6,569 nt of DNA from Pseudomonadota bacterium (GTDB taxonomy: Bacteria; Pseudomonadota; Gammaproteobacteria; Burkholderiales; Casimicrobiaceae): positions 1 to 6,569 of the forward strand of contig JAKLIE010000110.1 of the NCBI GenBank assembly GCA_022709775.1. Reading direction: 5' to 3'. Positions 1 to 6,222 of the stretch are shown in pieces; positions within the stretch are counted from its first letter, which is position 1; each line of letters opens with the position of its first letter. A model generated the notes under the pieces. That model had not been told where the DNA came from and ran no database searches. It worked only from the letters and a program-made list of their open reading frames with translations. Position numbers and translations under genes: made by a program.

Positions 1-513
1 GACCTCCACCCACTGCCGGTCCTCGAGCGTCTTGACGACGTTCGTCGACACGGCCACCCCGCGGATCGCCTCGATGTCGCCGCGGGTGACGGGTTGCTGG
101 TAAGCGATGATCGCGAGCGTCTCCATCACGGCACGCGAGTATCTCGGCGGCTTCTCGGGCGAGAGCCGGTCGAGGTAGGTCTGGACCGACGGCGCGGCCT
201 GGAAGCGCCAGCCCGACGCCACCAGCGCGAGCTCGACCTTGCGCCCGGACCAGTCGGCCCGGAGCTCCTCGAGGAGCTTGCGCACGGTCTCGCCGTCGAG
301 CGGCGGCTCGAACAGGCGCGCGAGCTGGGCCGCGGGCATCGCCTCGCCCGCGACGAGCAGCGCCGCCTCGAGCACGCGCTTGATCTCGGCGAGGTCGCCG
401 GCGGGGGCCGCGGCGGCGTCCTGCGTGCCGCCTTGCGCGTCGGCGGGCGGCGATGGTGGTCCGGCGTCGGCCGGACGCTCGTCCGCGCCAGGAGGCAGGC
501 TCTCGTCGTTCAT
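1..513 (-). CDS. scpB: ScpB, segregation and condensation protein B (C-terminus cut by window edge)
   Basis: ScpB is a winged-helix (kite) protein that dimerises and binds the kleisin ScpA, forming with SMC the condensin that compacts and helps segregate the chromosome. The visible 171 residues begin with a Pro/Ala/Asp-rich, probably disordered tail (about 1-40). The first winged-helix domain follows (about 41-118), then the family signature [13 protein letters not shown] (126-138), [14 protein letters not shown] (140-153), and the beginning of the recognition region ending [10 protein letters not shown]. The gene is still open at base 1, so the GRP-containing C-terminal part lies outside. 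The ATG at 513-511 overlaps the scpA TGA as ATGA. No Shine-Dalgarno sequence is visible, so translation probably depends on coupling to scpA. Family assignment is very secure; the extended N-terminal tail is variable in the family and its role is unknown. Confidence 0.95.
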   Translation of the reverse strand, partial: MNDESLPPGADERPADAGPPSPPADAQGGTQDAAAAPAGDLAEIKRVLEAALLVAGEAMPAAQLARLFEPPLDGETVRKLLEELRADWSGRKVELALVASGWRFQAAPSVQTYLDRLSPEKPPRYSRAVMETLAIIAYQQPVTRGDIEAIRGVAVSTNVVKTLEDRQWVEV

Positions 514-1358
514 TCGTTTTCGGCGGCCAGCGCGAACGCGGTCTCGCCCTTCGCATGGACGTGGATCGGCGCGTACGGCTCGGCCTGCGTCACGTCGACC
601 AGTTGCTCGCGCACGAGCTCGAGCACGGCCAGGAACGTGACGACGAGGTGCGGCACGTCCGCGTGCTCGGCGAACAGCGTCGTGAACTCCGCGTAGCGGC
701 CCGGCGCGAGCGCCTTGAGCAGCCGGCTCATCTCGGCGCGCACCGACAGCTGCTCGCGCGTCACCAGGTGATGGCGGTTGACCCTGGCGCGCTGGACCAG
801 CGTCGCCCAGGCGGCGCGCAGGTCGGCCGGCTCGACGTGCGCGAGCCGCGCCGTGGAGACGCGGTCGAACCAGACGCGCACGAGCGCGAAGTCGCGCTCC
901 GCCATGGGCATGGCGTCGATCGCCTGCGCTGCCGCCTTCATGCGTTCGTACTCGAGCAGCCGGCGGACGAGCTCGGCGCGCGGGTCCTCGGCCTCCTCGC
1001 CGTGCGGCGCGGGCGGCCGCGGCAGCAGGAGGCGCGACTTGATCTCGATGAGCACCGCGGCCATCAGCAGGTACTCGGCCGCGAGCTCGAGCTGCGTGCG
1101 CCGCATCATCTCGACGTAGCCCAGGTACTGGCGCGTGAGCTCCGCCATCGGGATGTCGAGCACGTTCACGTTCTGCCTGCGGATCAGGTAGAGCAGGAGG
1201 TCGAGCGGTCCCTCGAAGGTCTCGAGGAACACCTCGAGCGCCTCGGGCGGGATGTAGAGGTCGACCGGCAGCTCGGCGAGCGGCTCGCCGTAGACGCGCG
1301 CGACCGGCTTCGGCGCGGGCGACGGATGCTCGAGGTCGAGCGAGGCTTCGGCGGACAT
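510..1358 (-). CDS. scpA: ScpA, segregation and condensation protein A (kleisin)
   Basis: This 282-residue protein is the kleisin that bridges SMC heads and carries ScpB in the bacterial condensin, acting on the nucleoid. The diagnostic N-terminal motif [12 protein letters not shown] lies at 48-59 and is followed by [17 protein letters not shown]. The helical segment [21 protein letters not shown] is typical of the family, as is the acidic linker before [15 protein letters not shown]. The C-terminal part (about 215-282) fits the winged helix that contacts the SMC head. About 45 residues precede the FEGPLDLL motif, longer than in many ScpA proteins. The ATG at 1358 is preferred because its A is also the last base of the trpS stop (TGATG), a classic reinitiation junction. 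The stop overlaps scpB by 4 nt, so the pair is likely made in fixed proportion. Length is normal for the family. Confidence 0.96.
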   Translation of the reverse strand: MSAEASLDLEHPSPAPKPVARVYGEPLAELPVDLYIPPEALEVFLETFEGPLDLLLYLIRRQNVNVLDIPMAELTRQYLGYVEMMRRTQLELAAEYLLMAAVLIEIKSRLLLPRPPAPHGEEAEDPRAELVRRLLEYERMKAAAQAIDAMPMAERDFALVRVWFDRVSTARLAHVEPADLRAAWATLVQRARVNRHHLVTREQLSVRAEMSRLLKALAPGRYAEFTTLFAEHADVPHLVVTFLAVLELVREQLVDVTQAEPYAPIHVHAKGETAFALAAENE

Positions 1359-2560
1359 CAGGTGTACCGGAGGCCCATCGCCTCGCGCACGTCGACCATC
1401 GTCTCCTCCGCGAGCTTGCGCGCGCGCTCGCAGCCGTCGGCGACGATGTTGCGAACGAGCTGCGGGTCGTCGAGGTACTTCTGCGCGCGCTCGTGCATCG
1501 GCGCCTGCTCCTTCAGGATGCCCTCGATGACCGGCTGCTTGCAGTCGAGGCAGCCGATGCCCGCCGTCGTGCAGCCCTTCCATACCCAGTCGCGGGTCGC
1601 CTGGTCCGAATAGATCGCGTGCAGCGGCCACACCGGGCAGCGCTCGGGGTTGCCGGGATCGGTGCGCCGCACGCGCGCGGGGTCGGTCTGCATCGTGCGG
1701 ATCTTGCGCGTGACCTCGGCGGGCTCCTCGCGCAGGAAGATCGCGTTGCCGGTCGACTTCGACATCTTCTGGCCGTCGAGCCCGGGCACCCTCGGCGCTT
1801 CCGTCAGCAGCGGCTGCGGCTCCGGCAGTATCACGCGGCGCGCGCCCTCGAGCCAGCCGAACAGCCGTTCGCGGTCGCCGAGCGACAGGTTCTGCGTGTC
1901 CTCCAGCAGCTCGCGCGCGGTGGCGAGCGCGGCCTCGTCGCCCTTCTCCTGGAACGCGTCGCGCAGCTCGTTGTAGCGCCTCGCCTTCTTCGCGCCCAGC
2001 TTCTTCACCGCGGCCTTCGCCTTCTCTTCGAACCCGGGCTCCTGTCCGTAGATGTGGTTGAAGCGCCGCGCGAGCTCGCGCGTGAGCTCGATGTGGGACA
2101 CCTGGTCCTCGCCCACCGGCACCATGTTCGCGCGGTAGATCAGGATGTCCGCACTCTGCATCACCGGGTAGCCGAGGAAGCCGTAGTTCGACAGGTCGCG
2201 GTCGGCGAGCCGCTGCTGCTGGTCCTTGTAGGTGGGCACGCGCTCGAGCCATCCCACCGGCGCGATCATCCCGAGCAGGAGCGTGAGCTCGGCGTGCTCG
2301 GGAACGCGCGACTGGATGAACAGCGTGGCGCGCGTCGGGTCGAGCCCCGCGGCGAGCCAGTCGACGAACATCTCCCACACCGTGTCCGAGATCGACTCCG
2401 TCTCGTCGAAATGCGTGGTCAGCGCGTGCCAGTCGGCGGCGAAGAACAGGCACTCGTGCTCCTCCTGCAGCCGGATCCAGTTGCGCAGCGCGCCGTGGTA
2501 GTGGCCGATGTGCATGCGTCCGGTGGGACGCATGCCTGAGAGCACGCGGTCGTTGAACAT
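1358..2560 (-). CDS. trpS: Tryptophanyl-tRNA synthetase (long form with four-cysteine C-terminal motif)
   Basis: This class Ic synthetase charges tRNA-Trp with tryptophan using ATP in the cytoplasm. It has 400 residues. The HIGH-type signature is [12 protein letters not shown] (12-23) and the KMSKS loop is KMSKS (265-269). The Rossmann-fold segments [32 protein letters not shown] (136-163) are intact. E. coli TrpRS is about 334 residues; here a charged helical insert of roughly 70 residues (about 176-248) lies between the two signatures. The C-terminal domain has C308, C330, C337 and C340 in a C-x21-C-x6-C-x2-C pattern, very like the [4Fe-4S] site known in Thermotoga maritima TrpRS. The start at 2560 gives the usual short [14 protein letters not shown] beginning. 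It lies 11 nt after the protease stop with no clear Shine-Dalgarno sequence. The stop shares one base with the scpA start. Confidence 0.97.
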   Translation of the reverse strand: MFNDRVLSGMRPTGRMHIGHYHGALRNWIRLQEEHECLFFAADWHALTTHFDETESISDTVWEMFVDWLAAGLDPTRATLFIQSRVPEHAELTLLLGMIAPVGWLERVPTYKDQQQRLADRDLSNYGFLGYPVMQSADILIYRANMVPVGEDQVSHIELTRELARRFNHIYGQEPGFEEKAKAAVKKLGAKKARRYNELRDAFQEKGDEAALATARELLEDTQNLSLGDRERLFGWLEGARRVILPEPQPLLTEAPRVPGLDGQKMSKSTGNAIFLREEPAEVTRKIRTMQTDPARVRRTDPGNPERCPVWPLHAIYSDQATRDWVWKGCTTAGIGCLDCKQPVIEGILKEQAPMHERAQKYLDDPQLVRNIVADGCERARKLAEETMVDVREAMGLRYT

Positions 2561-2571
2561 GGAAGTGTCGG

Positions 2572-3231
2572 TCAGAGGCCGGCCGGCAGGTCGACGCCGG
2601 TGATCGCCTCGATCGCGGCGACGGCGAGGCGGAACAGCGGTCGCATCGCGACGCCCAGCGCGCCGGTGACGAGGAGAACGATCACGAGCATGAATCCGAA
2701 CCGCTCCGTGTTCGAATACGGGATCGCCAGCGAGCGCGGCAGCAGGCTCAGCGCGATGCGGCCGCCGTCGAGCGGGAGGATCGGCAGCAGGTTCAGGACC
2801 ATCAGCGACACGTTGATCACGACTCCGACGAAACTCATGTACTGCAGGCCCGCGCTGGGGAACGGGCCTCCGCCCGACGCGAGGCCGAGGACCGTCGCCC
2901 AGGCCAGCGCCATCGCGAAGTTCGAGCCCGGCCCGGCGGCGGCGACCCACAGCATGTCGCGCTTCGGGTGACGCAGGTTGCCGAAATTGACCGGCACCGG
3001 CTTCGCCCAGCCGAACAGGAACCCGCCCAGCCAAAGCGTGGCGAACGGCACGAGCACGGTCCCGACCGGGTCGATATGCTTCAGCGGATTCAGGGTGACG
3101 CGGCCCAGCATCCATGCCGTGCCGTCGCCGAACATCCGTGCCACGTAGCCGTGGGCCGCCTCGTGCACCGTGATCGCCAGGATGATCGGAATCGCGGCCA
3201 GCGCGATCCGCTCGAGCGACAGGAGCTCCAT
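2572..3231 (-). CDS. Site-2-protease-family intramembrane zinc metalloprotease (peptidase M50)
   Basis: This 219-residue membrane protein belongs to the M50 group, which cleaves substrates within or near the membrane using zinc. The zinc ligands are visible: HEAAH at 23-27 inside the first hydrophobic segment, and the third-ligand motif NLLPILPLDGGR at 147-158 (D155). The conserved IDPVGT (53-58) and AAAGPGSNF (97-105) are also present. Roughly five to six hydrophobic segments can be recognised. There is no PDZ domain, unlike RseP, so this is the minimal form. An in-frame TAG at 3246-3244, 15 nt upstream, bounds the start, and the ATG at 3231 is the first possible one. No Shine-Dalgarno sequence is apparent. 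It lies between yciO and trpS, a position known in related bacteria, but the substrate is unknown and the neighbours do not reveal it. The fold and catalytic class are secure; the biological role is not. Confidence 0.93.
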   Translation of the reverse strand: MELLSLERIALAAIPIILAITVHEAAHGYVARMFGDGTAWMLGRVTLNPLKHIDPVGTVLVPFATLWLGGFLFGWAKPVPVNFGNLRHPKRDMLWVAAAGPGSNFAMALAWATVLGLASGGGPFPSAGLQYMSFVGVVINVSLMVLNLLPILPLDGGRIALSLLPRSLAIPYSNTERFGFMLVIVLLVTGALGVAMRPLFRLAVAAIEAITGVDLPAGL

Positions 3232-3285
3232 TGAGGCCGCATTCTACCGCAGATCGGACGGACCGCCCGGCCGCCCGCCGCGCGG

Positions 3286-3912
3286 TCAGTCGAGTCCCAG
3301 CGCCTCCGGGTCCCCGCGACCGACGCGGACGACCGCGCCGGGCGGCGACTCGAGGTCGACGACGGTCGACGCCTCGCCCGAGCAGGGGCCCGCGTCCAGG
3401 AACGCGTCGATCCTGCGCCCGACCGACGCGGCGATCGCGTCCGGGTCGTTGAGCGGCTCGGCCTCGCCGGGAAGGATCAGCGACGACGACAGGATCGGCT
3501 CGCCCAGCTCCGCGACCAGCGCGGCAGCGACCGGGTGGGCGGGCACGCGCACGCCGATCGTGCTCCGACGGGGATGCTTGAGCCGACGCGGGACCTCGCG
3601 CGTGGCCGGAAGCAGGAACGTGTAGCTGCCCGGCACGCCCTGGCGCACGACGCGGAACTGCCAGTTGTCGAGTCGCGCGTAGCGTCCGGCCTGCGCGAGA
3701 TCGTGGCAGACGAGCGTGAGGTGATGCCGGTCGTCGATGCCGCGAAGCGAGCGGATGCGCGCCGCCGCGTCGAACGCGTCGAGCCCGCAGCCGAGCGCGT
3801 AGCAGGAGTCGGTCGGGTAGACGATCACGCCTCCCCCGCGCAGCAGCGCCACCGCCTGACGGACGAGGCGGATCTGCGGGTGCGTCGGGTGGACGATGAA
3901 GCGCTGGGACAT
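3286..3912 (-). CDS. yciO: YciO-type YrdC/Sua5-domain protein
   Basis: This 208-residue protein resembles E. coli YciO (206 residues) along its whole length, from MSQ-F-HP near the start to the GRGDPEALGLD end. The YrdC-domain motif YPTDSCYALGC is at 32-42, HHLTLVCHDL at 63-72, PGSYTFLLPATREVPRRL at 95-112 and TIGVRVP at 119-125. YrdC/TsaC and Sua5 make threonylcarbamoyl-AMP for the t6A modification of tRNA. YciO is a paralogue whose physiological role is less settled. In TsaC an SxN motif helps bind the substrate; here the matching place reads S143-S144-S145, as in other YciO proteins (SxS), which argues against calling it TsaC. It is the first gene of the leftward group, with a candidate promoter about 65 nt upstream. 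The usual upstream partner in many proteobacteria, a PHP-domain phosphoesterase, is absent here. No strong Shine-Dalgarno sequence precedes the ATG. Confidence 0.93.
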   Translation of the reverse strand: MSQRFIVHPTHPQIRLVRQAVALLRGGGVIVYPTDSCYALGCGLDAFDAAARIRSLRGIDDRHHLTLVCHDLAQAGRYARLDNWQFRVVRQGVPGSYTFLLPATREVPRRLKHPRRSTIGVRVPAHPVAAALVAELGEPILSSSLILPGEAEPLNDPDAIAASVGRRIDAFLDAGPCSGEASTVVDLESPPGAVVRVGRGDPEALGLD

Positions 3913-3977
3913 GCGGTCGGCGGATCGGGTGTGGGGCGGCTCGCGTCGGCCCGCGGTGCGGCGGTCGGCGCCGATTG

Positions 3978-3986
3978 GTTATATCA
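3978..3986 (-). promoter_or_regulatory. Candidate extended -10 promoter element for the yciO operon
   Basis: On the minus strand this reads TGATATAAC: a TATAAC hexamer (5 of 6 to TATAAT) preceded by TG and one base, which is the extended -10 arrangement that can work without a good -35. No convincing -35 box lies 16-18 nt upstream. Transcription would start near 3971 and give a leader of about 60 nt before the yciO ATG. Its position inside a short AT-rich island of a GC-rich genome supports it, but this is pattern-based only. Confidence 0.4.
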
Positions 3987-4017
3987 TTGCCTGCCATTCT
4001 AGCGCGGCGGCTATAAG
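3987..4017 (+). promoter_or_regulatory. Candidate promoter for the CysB-type regulator operon
   Basis: TATAAG at 4012-4017 matches the -10 consensus at 5 of 6 positions. TTGCCT at 3987-3992 matches the -35 consensus at 4 of 6, but the 19-nt spacer is longer than ideal, which is common for activated or regulated promoters. Start of transcription would be near 4024, leaving a leader of about 30 nt with no visible Shine-Dalgarno sequence. The candidate -35 lies next to the opposite-strand extended -10, so the two promoters would compete for or share regulator binding. Confidence 0.35.
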
Positions 4018-4054
4018 CAAAGGGCGCCGCCGACGCCCCCCGCTCTCCGCTCCC

Positions 4055-4993
4055 ATGAACCTGCAGCAACTGCGCTACCTCTGCGCCGTCGTCGACCACG
4101 GCCTCAACGTCTCGGACGCCGCCGAGGCTCTCTACACGTCGCAGCCGGGCATCAGCAAGCAGATCCGGCAGCTCGAGGACGAACTGGGACTCAAGGTCTT
4201 CGTCCGGCAGGGCAAGCGGCTAGCCTCGCTCACGCCCGCCGGCAGCGTCGTGCTGGCGACCGCCCGCAAGGCGCTCACCGAGATCGGCAACCTGAGGCGG
4301 GTCGCCGACGAATACCGTCGCGAGGACGCGGGAACGCTCACGATCGCGACGACCCACACGCAGGCGCGCTACGTGCTGCCGAAGGTGCTGCAGGCATTCG
4401 CCGAGCGCTACCCGAAGGTCCGCGTGGTCCTGCACCAGGGGAATCCGAGGCAGGTCGCCGAGCTGACGGCGCAGGGCGACGCCGACGTCGCCATCGCGAC
4501 CGAGGCGCTCGCGGACTACCCGGAGCTCGTCACGTTGCCCTGCTACACGTGGAACCGATGCGTGCTGGTGCCCGTCGGCCATCCGCTCGCGAAGACGAAG
4601 GGCGGGCTCACGCTGGAGGCGCTCGCGAAGTACCCGATCGTCACCTACGATTTCGCATTCACCGGCCGCTCGCAGATCAACGCGGCGTTCGCCGCGCGCG
4701 GGCTCGAGCCCAACGTCGTGCTGACCGCGCTGGACGCCGACGTCATCAAGACCTACGTCGAACTCGGCATGGGCGTCGGCATCGTCGCGCAGATGGCGTT
4801 CGACCCGGCGCGCGACCGCCATTTCGTCAAGCTCGACGCCGGCCACCTGTTCGCGCCGTCGACCACTCGCCTGGCGCTGCGCCGCAACGTGTTCCTGCGC
4901 GGCTACGCCTACGCGTTCATCTCGCTGTTCGCGCCGAAGTACGACCGCATCGCCGTCGACGCCGCCCTCGAGGGCAGGAGCATCGACGGTTGA
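4055..4993 (+). CDS. cysB: CysB/Cbl-family LysR-type transcriptional regulator
   Basis: This 312-residue protein aligns by eye along its full length with enterobacterial CysB, the activator of sulfate assimilation and cysteine synthesis genes. The winged helix-turn-helix comes first (about 1-60), starting MNLQQLRYL and including YTSQPGISKQIRQLEDELG (27-45). A linker helix and the two-lobed effector domain follow. ATTHTQARY (98-106) supplies T100, T102 and Q103; T149 (ATEAL) and T203 (FTGRS) also match the anion/inducer pocket known from Klebsiella CysB. DADVIKTYVELGMGVGI (241-257) is also characteristic. The ATG at 4055 gives the family's N-terminus; upstream in-frame codons encode low-complexity Arg/Pro-rich sequence and are unlikely to be translated. 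It may equally be a Cbl or SsuR-like paralogue for organosulfur use, since no cys genes are nearby. Its stop overlaps the downstream exporter start, indicating co-translation. Confidence 0.9.
   Translation: MNLQQLRYLCAVVDHGLNVSDAAEALYTSQPGISKQIRQLEDELGLKVFVRQGKRLASLTPAGSVVLATARKALTEIGNLRRVADEYRREDAGTLTIATTHTQARYVLPKVLQAFAERYPKVRVVLHQGNPRQVAELTAQGDADVAIATEALADYPELVTLPCYTWNRCVLVPVGHPLAKTKGGLTLEALAKYPIVTYDFAFTGRSQINAAFAARGLEPNVVLTALDADVIKTYVELGMGVGIVAQMAFDPARDRHFVKLDAGHLFAPSTTRLALRRNVFLRGYAYAFISLFAPKYDRIAVDAALEGRSIDG
4976..4980 (+). promoter_or_regulatory. Ribosome binding site deciding the TTG start of the exporter
   Basis: AGGAG lies 9 nt before the TTG at 4990, inside the last codons of the CysB-type gene. 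It is the clearest Shine-Dalgarno sequence in the window and selects TTG as the exporter start. The TTG overlaps the regulator's TGA (TTGA). The next in-frame ATG (5074) would remove most of the first transmembrane segment. Confidence 0.75.
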
Positions 4994-6222
4994 GCCCCGA
5001 GCGAAAGCACGAGGCATCCGCGCCCGCCGCAAGGCGCTCGTGGGGGCTCGCGGCGCTGCTCGCGACGCTCGTGATGCTCGGGCCGTTCTCGATCGACCTC
5101 TACCTGCCCGCGTTCGGCGCGATCGGCGCCGAGTTCGCCGTTCCGCAGGTGGCGCTGCAGGCGACGTTGTCCGCGTACCTGTTCGCCTACGCGTTCATGA
5201 TGCTGTGGCACGGTGCGCTTTCGGACGCGCTCGGCCGCCGGCCGATCGTGCTCGCGGGGCTGGTCGTCTATGCCGTCGCGACGCTCGGCTGCGCGATCGC
5301 CGGGAACATCGAATCGCTGTGGCTCGTCCGCGCGCTGCAGGGCCTGTCGGCCGGCGCCGGGCTGGTCGTCGGCCGCGCGATCATCCGCGATCGCTACCAC
5401 GGGCCCGAGGCGCAGAAGGTGATGTCGCAGATCACGCTGGTGTTCTCGATCGCGCCCGCGGTCGCGCCGGTCATCGGCGGCATCCTGCTGAACACGCTCG
5501 GCTGGCGGTCGATCTTCTGGGTGCTCTTCGCGTTCACGCTCGCCGTCCTCGCATGGACGGCCCGCTCGCTGCCGGAGACCCATCCGGCGTCCGCACGCAC
5601 GCCGCTGCACCCGCGCACGATGGCGCGCAACTACCGCGCGGTGCTGGGCCGGGCCGAATTCCTGCTGCTCGCGCTCGTGCCGGCGCTCAACTTCTGCGCG
5701 TTCTTCGTCTACGTCGCGGGCGCGCAGTCGTTCCTCGTCGACCTCCTCGGCGTGTCGACCTGGGGCTTCGGCTGGCTGTTCATCCCGATCATCACCGGGG
5801 TGATGATCGGCGCCACCGTGTCCGGCCGGGTCGCCGGGCGGCTCGCGGCGCGGAGCACGATCCGGATCGGCTACCTGTTCATGGCCGCGGCCTGCGCGCT
5901 GAACGTCGCGCTCGCCGCCCTCGCGCCGCCGCACGTGGCGATCCACGTCGCGCCGCTGTTCGTGTTCATGATCGGCTCGTCGATCGTGATGCCGAGCATC
6001 GTCGTGATGATGCTCGACCTGTTCCCGACGATGCGGGGGCTCGCCTCGTCGCTCCAGGGCTTCATCCAGTTCACGCTCTCGGGCATCATCGCGGGTACCG
6101 TGGCGCCGATCCTCGACCGGTCGCTCGTCGGCCTCGCCCTCGGGATGGCTGCCTTCACGCTCGCGAGCTTCGCCCTCTGGATCCTCTATCTCCGACGCAC
6201 GCGCGTCGTGTCCACGCCATGA
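4990..6222 (+). CDS. Bcr/CflA-type major facilitator drug/metabolite exporter (DHA1 group)
   Basis: This is a 410-residue inner-membrane proton antiporter of the 12-helix DHA1 type. After a short polar N-terminus (1-17), helix 1 carries GPFSIDLYLPAF (31-42), a hallmark of Bcr/CflA proteins. Motif A is GALSDALGRRP (75-85), motif B includes RALQG (114-118) with RAIIRD (129-134), and motif C-like APAVAPVIGG (155-164) precedes GWRSIF (171-176). A hydrophilic central loop is seen around 193-217, and the C-terminal half holds six more hydrophobic segments. Length is normal for the family. The TTG start is chosen from the AGGAG sequence, the overlap with the regulator stop and retention of helix 1. 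The family exports bicyclomycin, chloramphenicol-like drugs or sulfonamides, and E. coli Bcr can also export cysteine. The substrate cannot be read from the sequence. The stop overlaps the next start as ATGA. Confidence 0.93.
   Translation: MSPERKHEASAPAARRSWGLAALLATLVMLGPFSIDLYLPAFGAIGAEFAVPQVALQATLSAYLFAYAFMMLWHGALSDALGRRPIVLAGLVVYAVATLGCAIAGNIESLWLVRALQGLSAGAGLVVGRAIIRDRYHGPEAQKVMSQITLVFSIAPAVAPVIGGILLNTLGWRSIFWVLFAFTLAVLAWTARSLPETHPASARTPLHPRTMARNYRAVLGRAEFLLLALVPALNFCAFFVYVAGAQSFLVDLLGVSTWGFGWLFIPIITGVMIGATVSGRVAGRLAARSTIRIGYLFMAAACALNVALAALAPPHVAIHVAPLFVFMIGSSIVMPSIVVMMLDLFPTMRGLASSLQGFIQFTLSGIIAGTVAPILDRSLVGLALGMAAFTLASFALWILYLRRTRVVSTP
6193..6208 (+). repeat. Short perfect hairpin just before the DUF192 start
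   Basis: CGACGC and GCGTCG form a 6-bp stem around a 4-nt loop, ending 10 nt before the DUF192 ATG and lying in the last exporter codons. It could fold over the initiation region, so that translation of the exporter would be needed to open it. Such stems arise easily by chance in GC-rich DNA, and no T-run follows, so it is not a terminator. Confidence 0.3.

Larger units (their letters stand above)
3913..4054. other. Divergent intergenic control region between yciO and the CysB-type regulator
   Basis: This is the only gene-free stretch of note (142 nt) and it separates the two divergent operons. The part next to yciO (3913-3970) is extremely GC-rich and repeats the 10-mer GCGGTCGGCG at 3913-3922 and 3961-3970. 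The centre (about 3973-4021) is markedly richer in A and T and carries TTATA at 3979-3983 and TATAA at 4012-4016 in inverted orientation. The part next to the regulator is pyrimidine-rich and lacks a Shine-Dalgarno sequence. LysR-type regulators usually bind such divergent regions and control their own gene; that this happens here is inferred. Confidence 0.7.

Noticed and set aside
510..2453. ScpA with an apparent N-terminal extension of about 365 residues.
   Set aside because: The extension is the trpS gene read in another frame; the TGATG junction at 1358 gives the proper ScpA start.
453..2539. Long plus-strand open frames antisense to scpA and trpS.
   Set aside because: They are Arg/His/Leu-rich shadow frames with no recognisable motif, opposite genes with intact catalytic signatures.
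3261..3287. Inverted repeat GACCGC/GCGGTC right after the yciO stop, considered as a terminator.
   Set aside because: The stem is only 6 bp with a 15-nt loop and no T-run follows; downstream genes are closely packed in the same direction.
3913..3970. Ten-base direct repeat GCGGTCGGCG as a regulatory repeat.
   Set aside because: It is low-complexity GC-rich sequence with only two copies, one touching the yciO start; chance is the simpler explanation.
3896..4054. An upstream in-frame ATG that would lengthen the CysB-type regulator by 53 residues.
   Set aside because: The added sequence would overlap the yciO start and the probable promoters, and the family begins at MNLQQLRY.
1358..4099. A single minus-strand open frame of over 900 codons that contains trpS in its final 400 codons, suggesting a fusion protein.
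   Set aside because: The upstream part is an out-of-frame reading of the protease and yciO genes, is Arg/Ala/Pro-rich with no domain, and trpS has its normal family start at 2560. Long open frames are expected at this GC content.
4909..5946. A 345-codon minus-strand open frame opposite the exporter gene.
   Set aside because: Its composition (Arg/Glu/His/Asp-rich, no motif) is that of an antisense reading of a membrane protein in GC-rich DNA.
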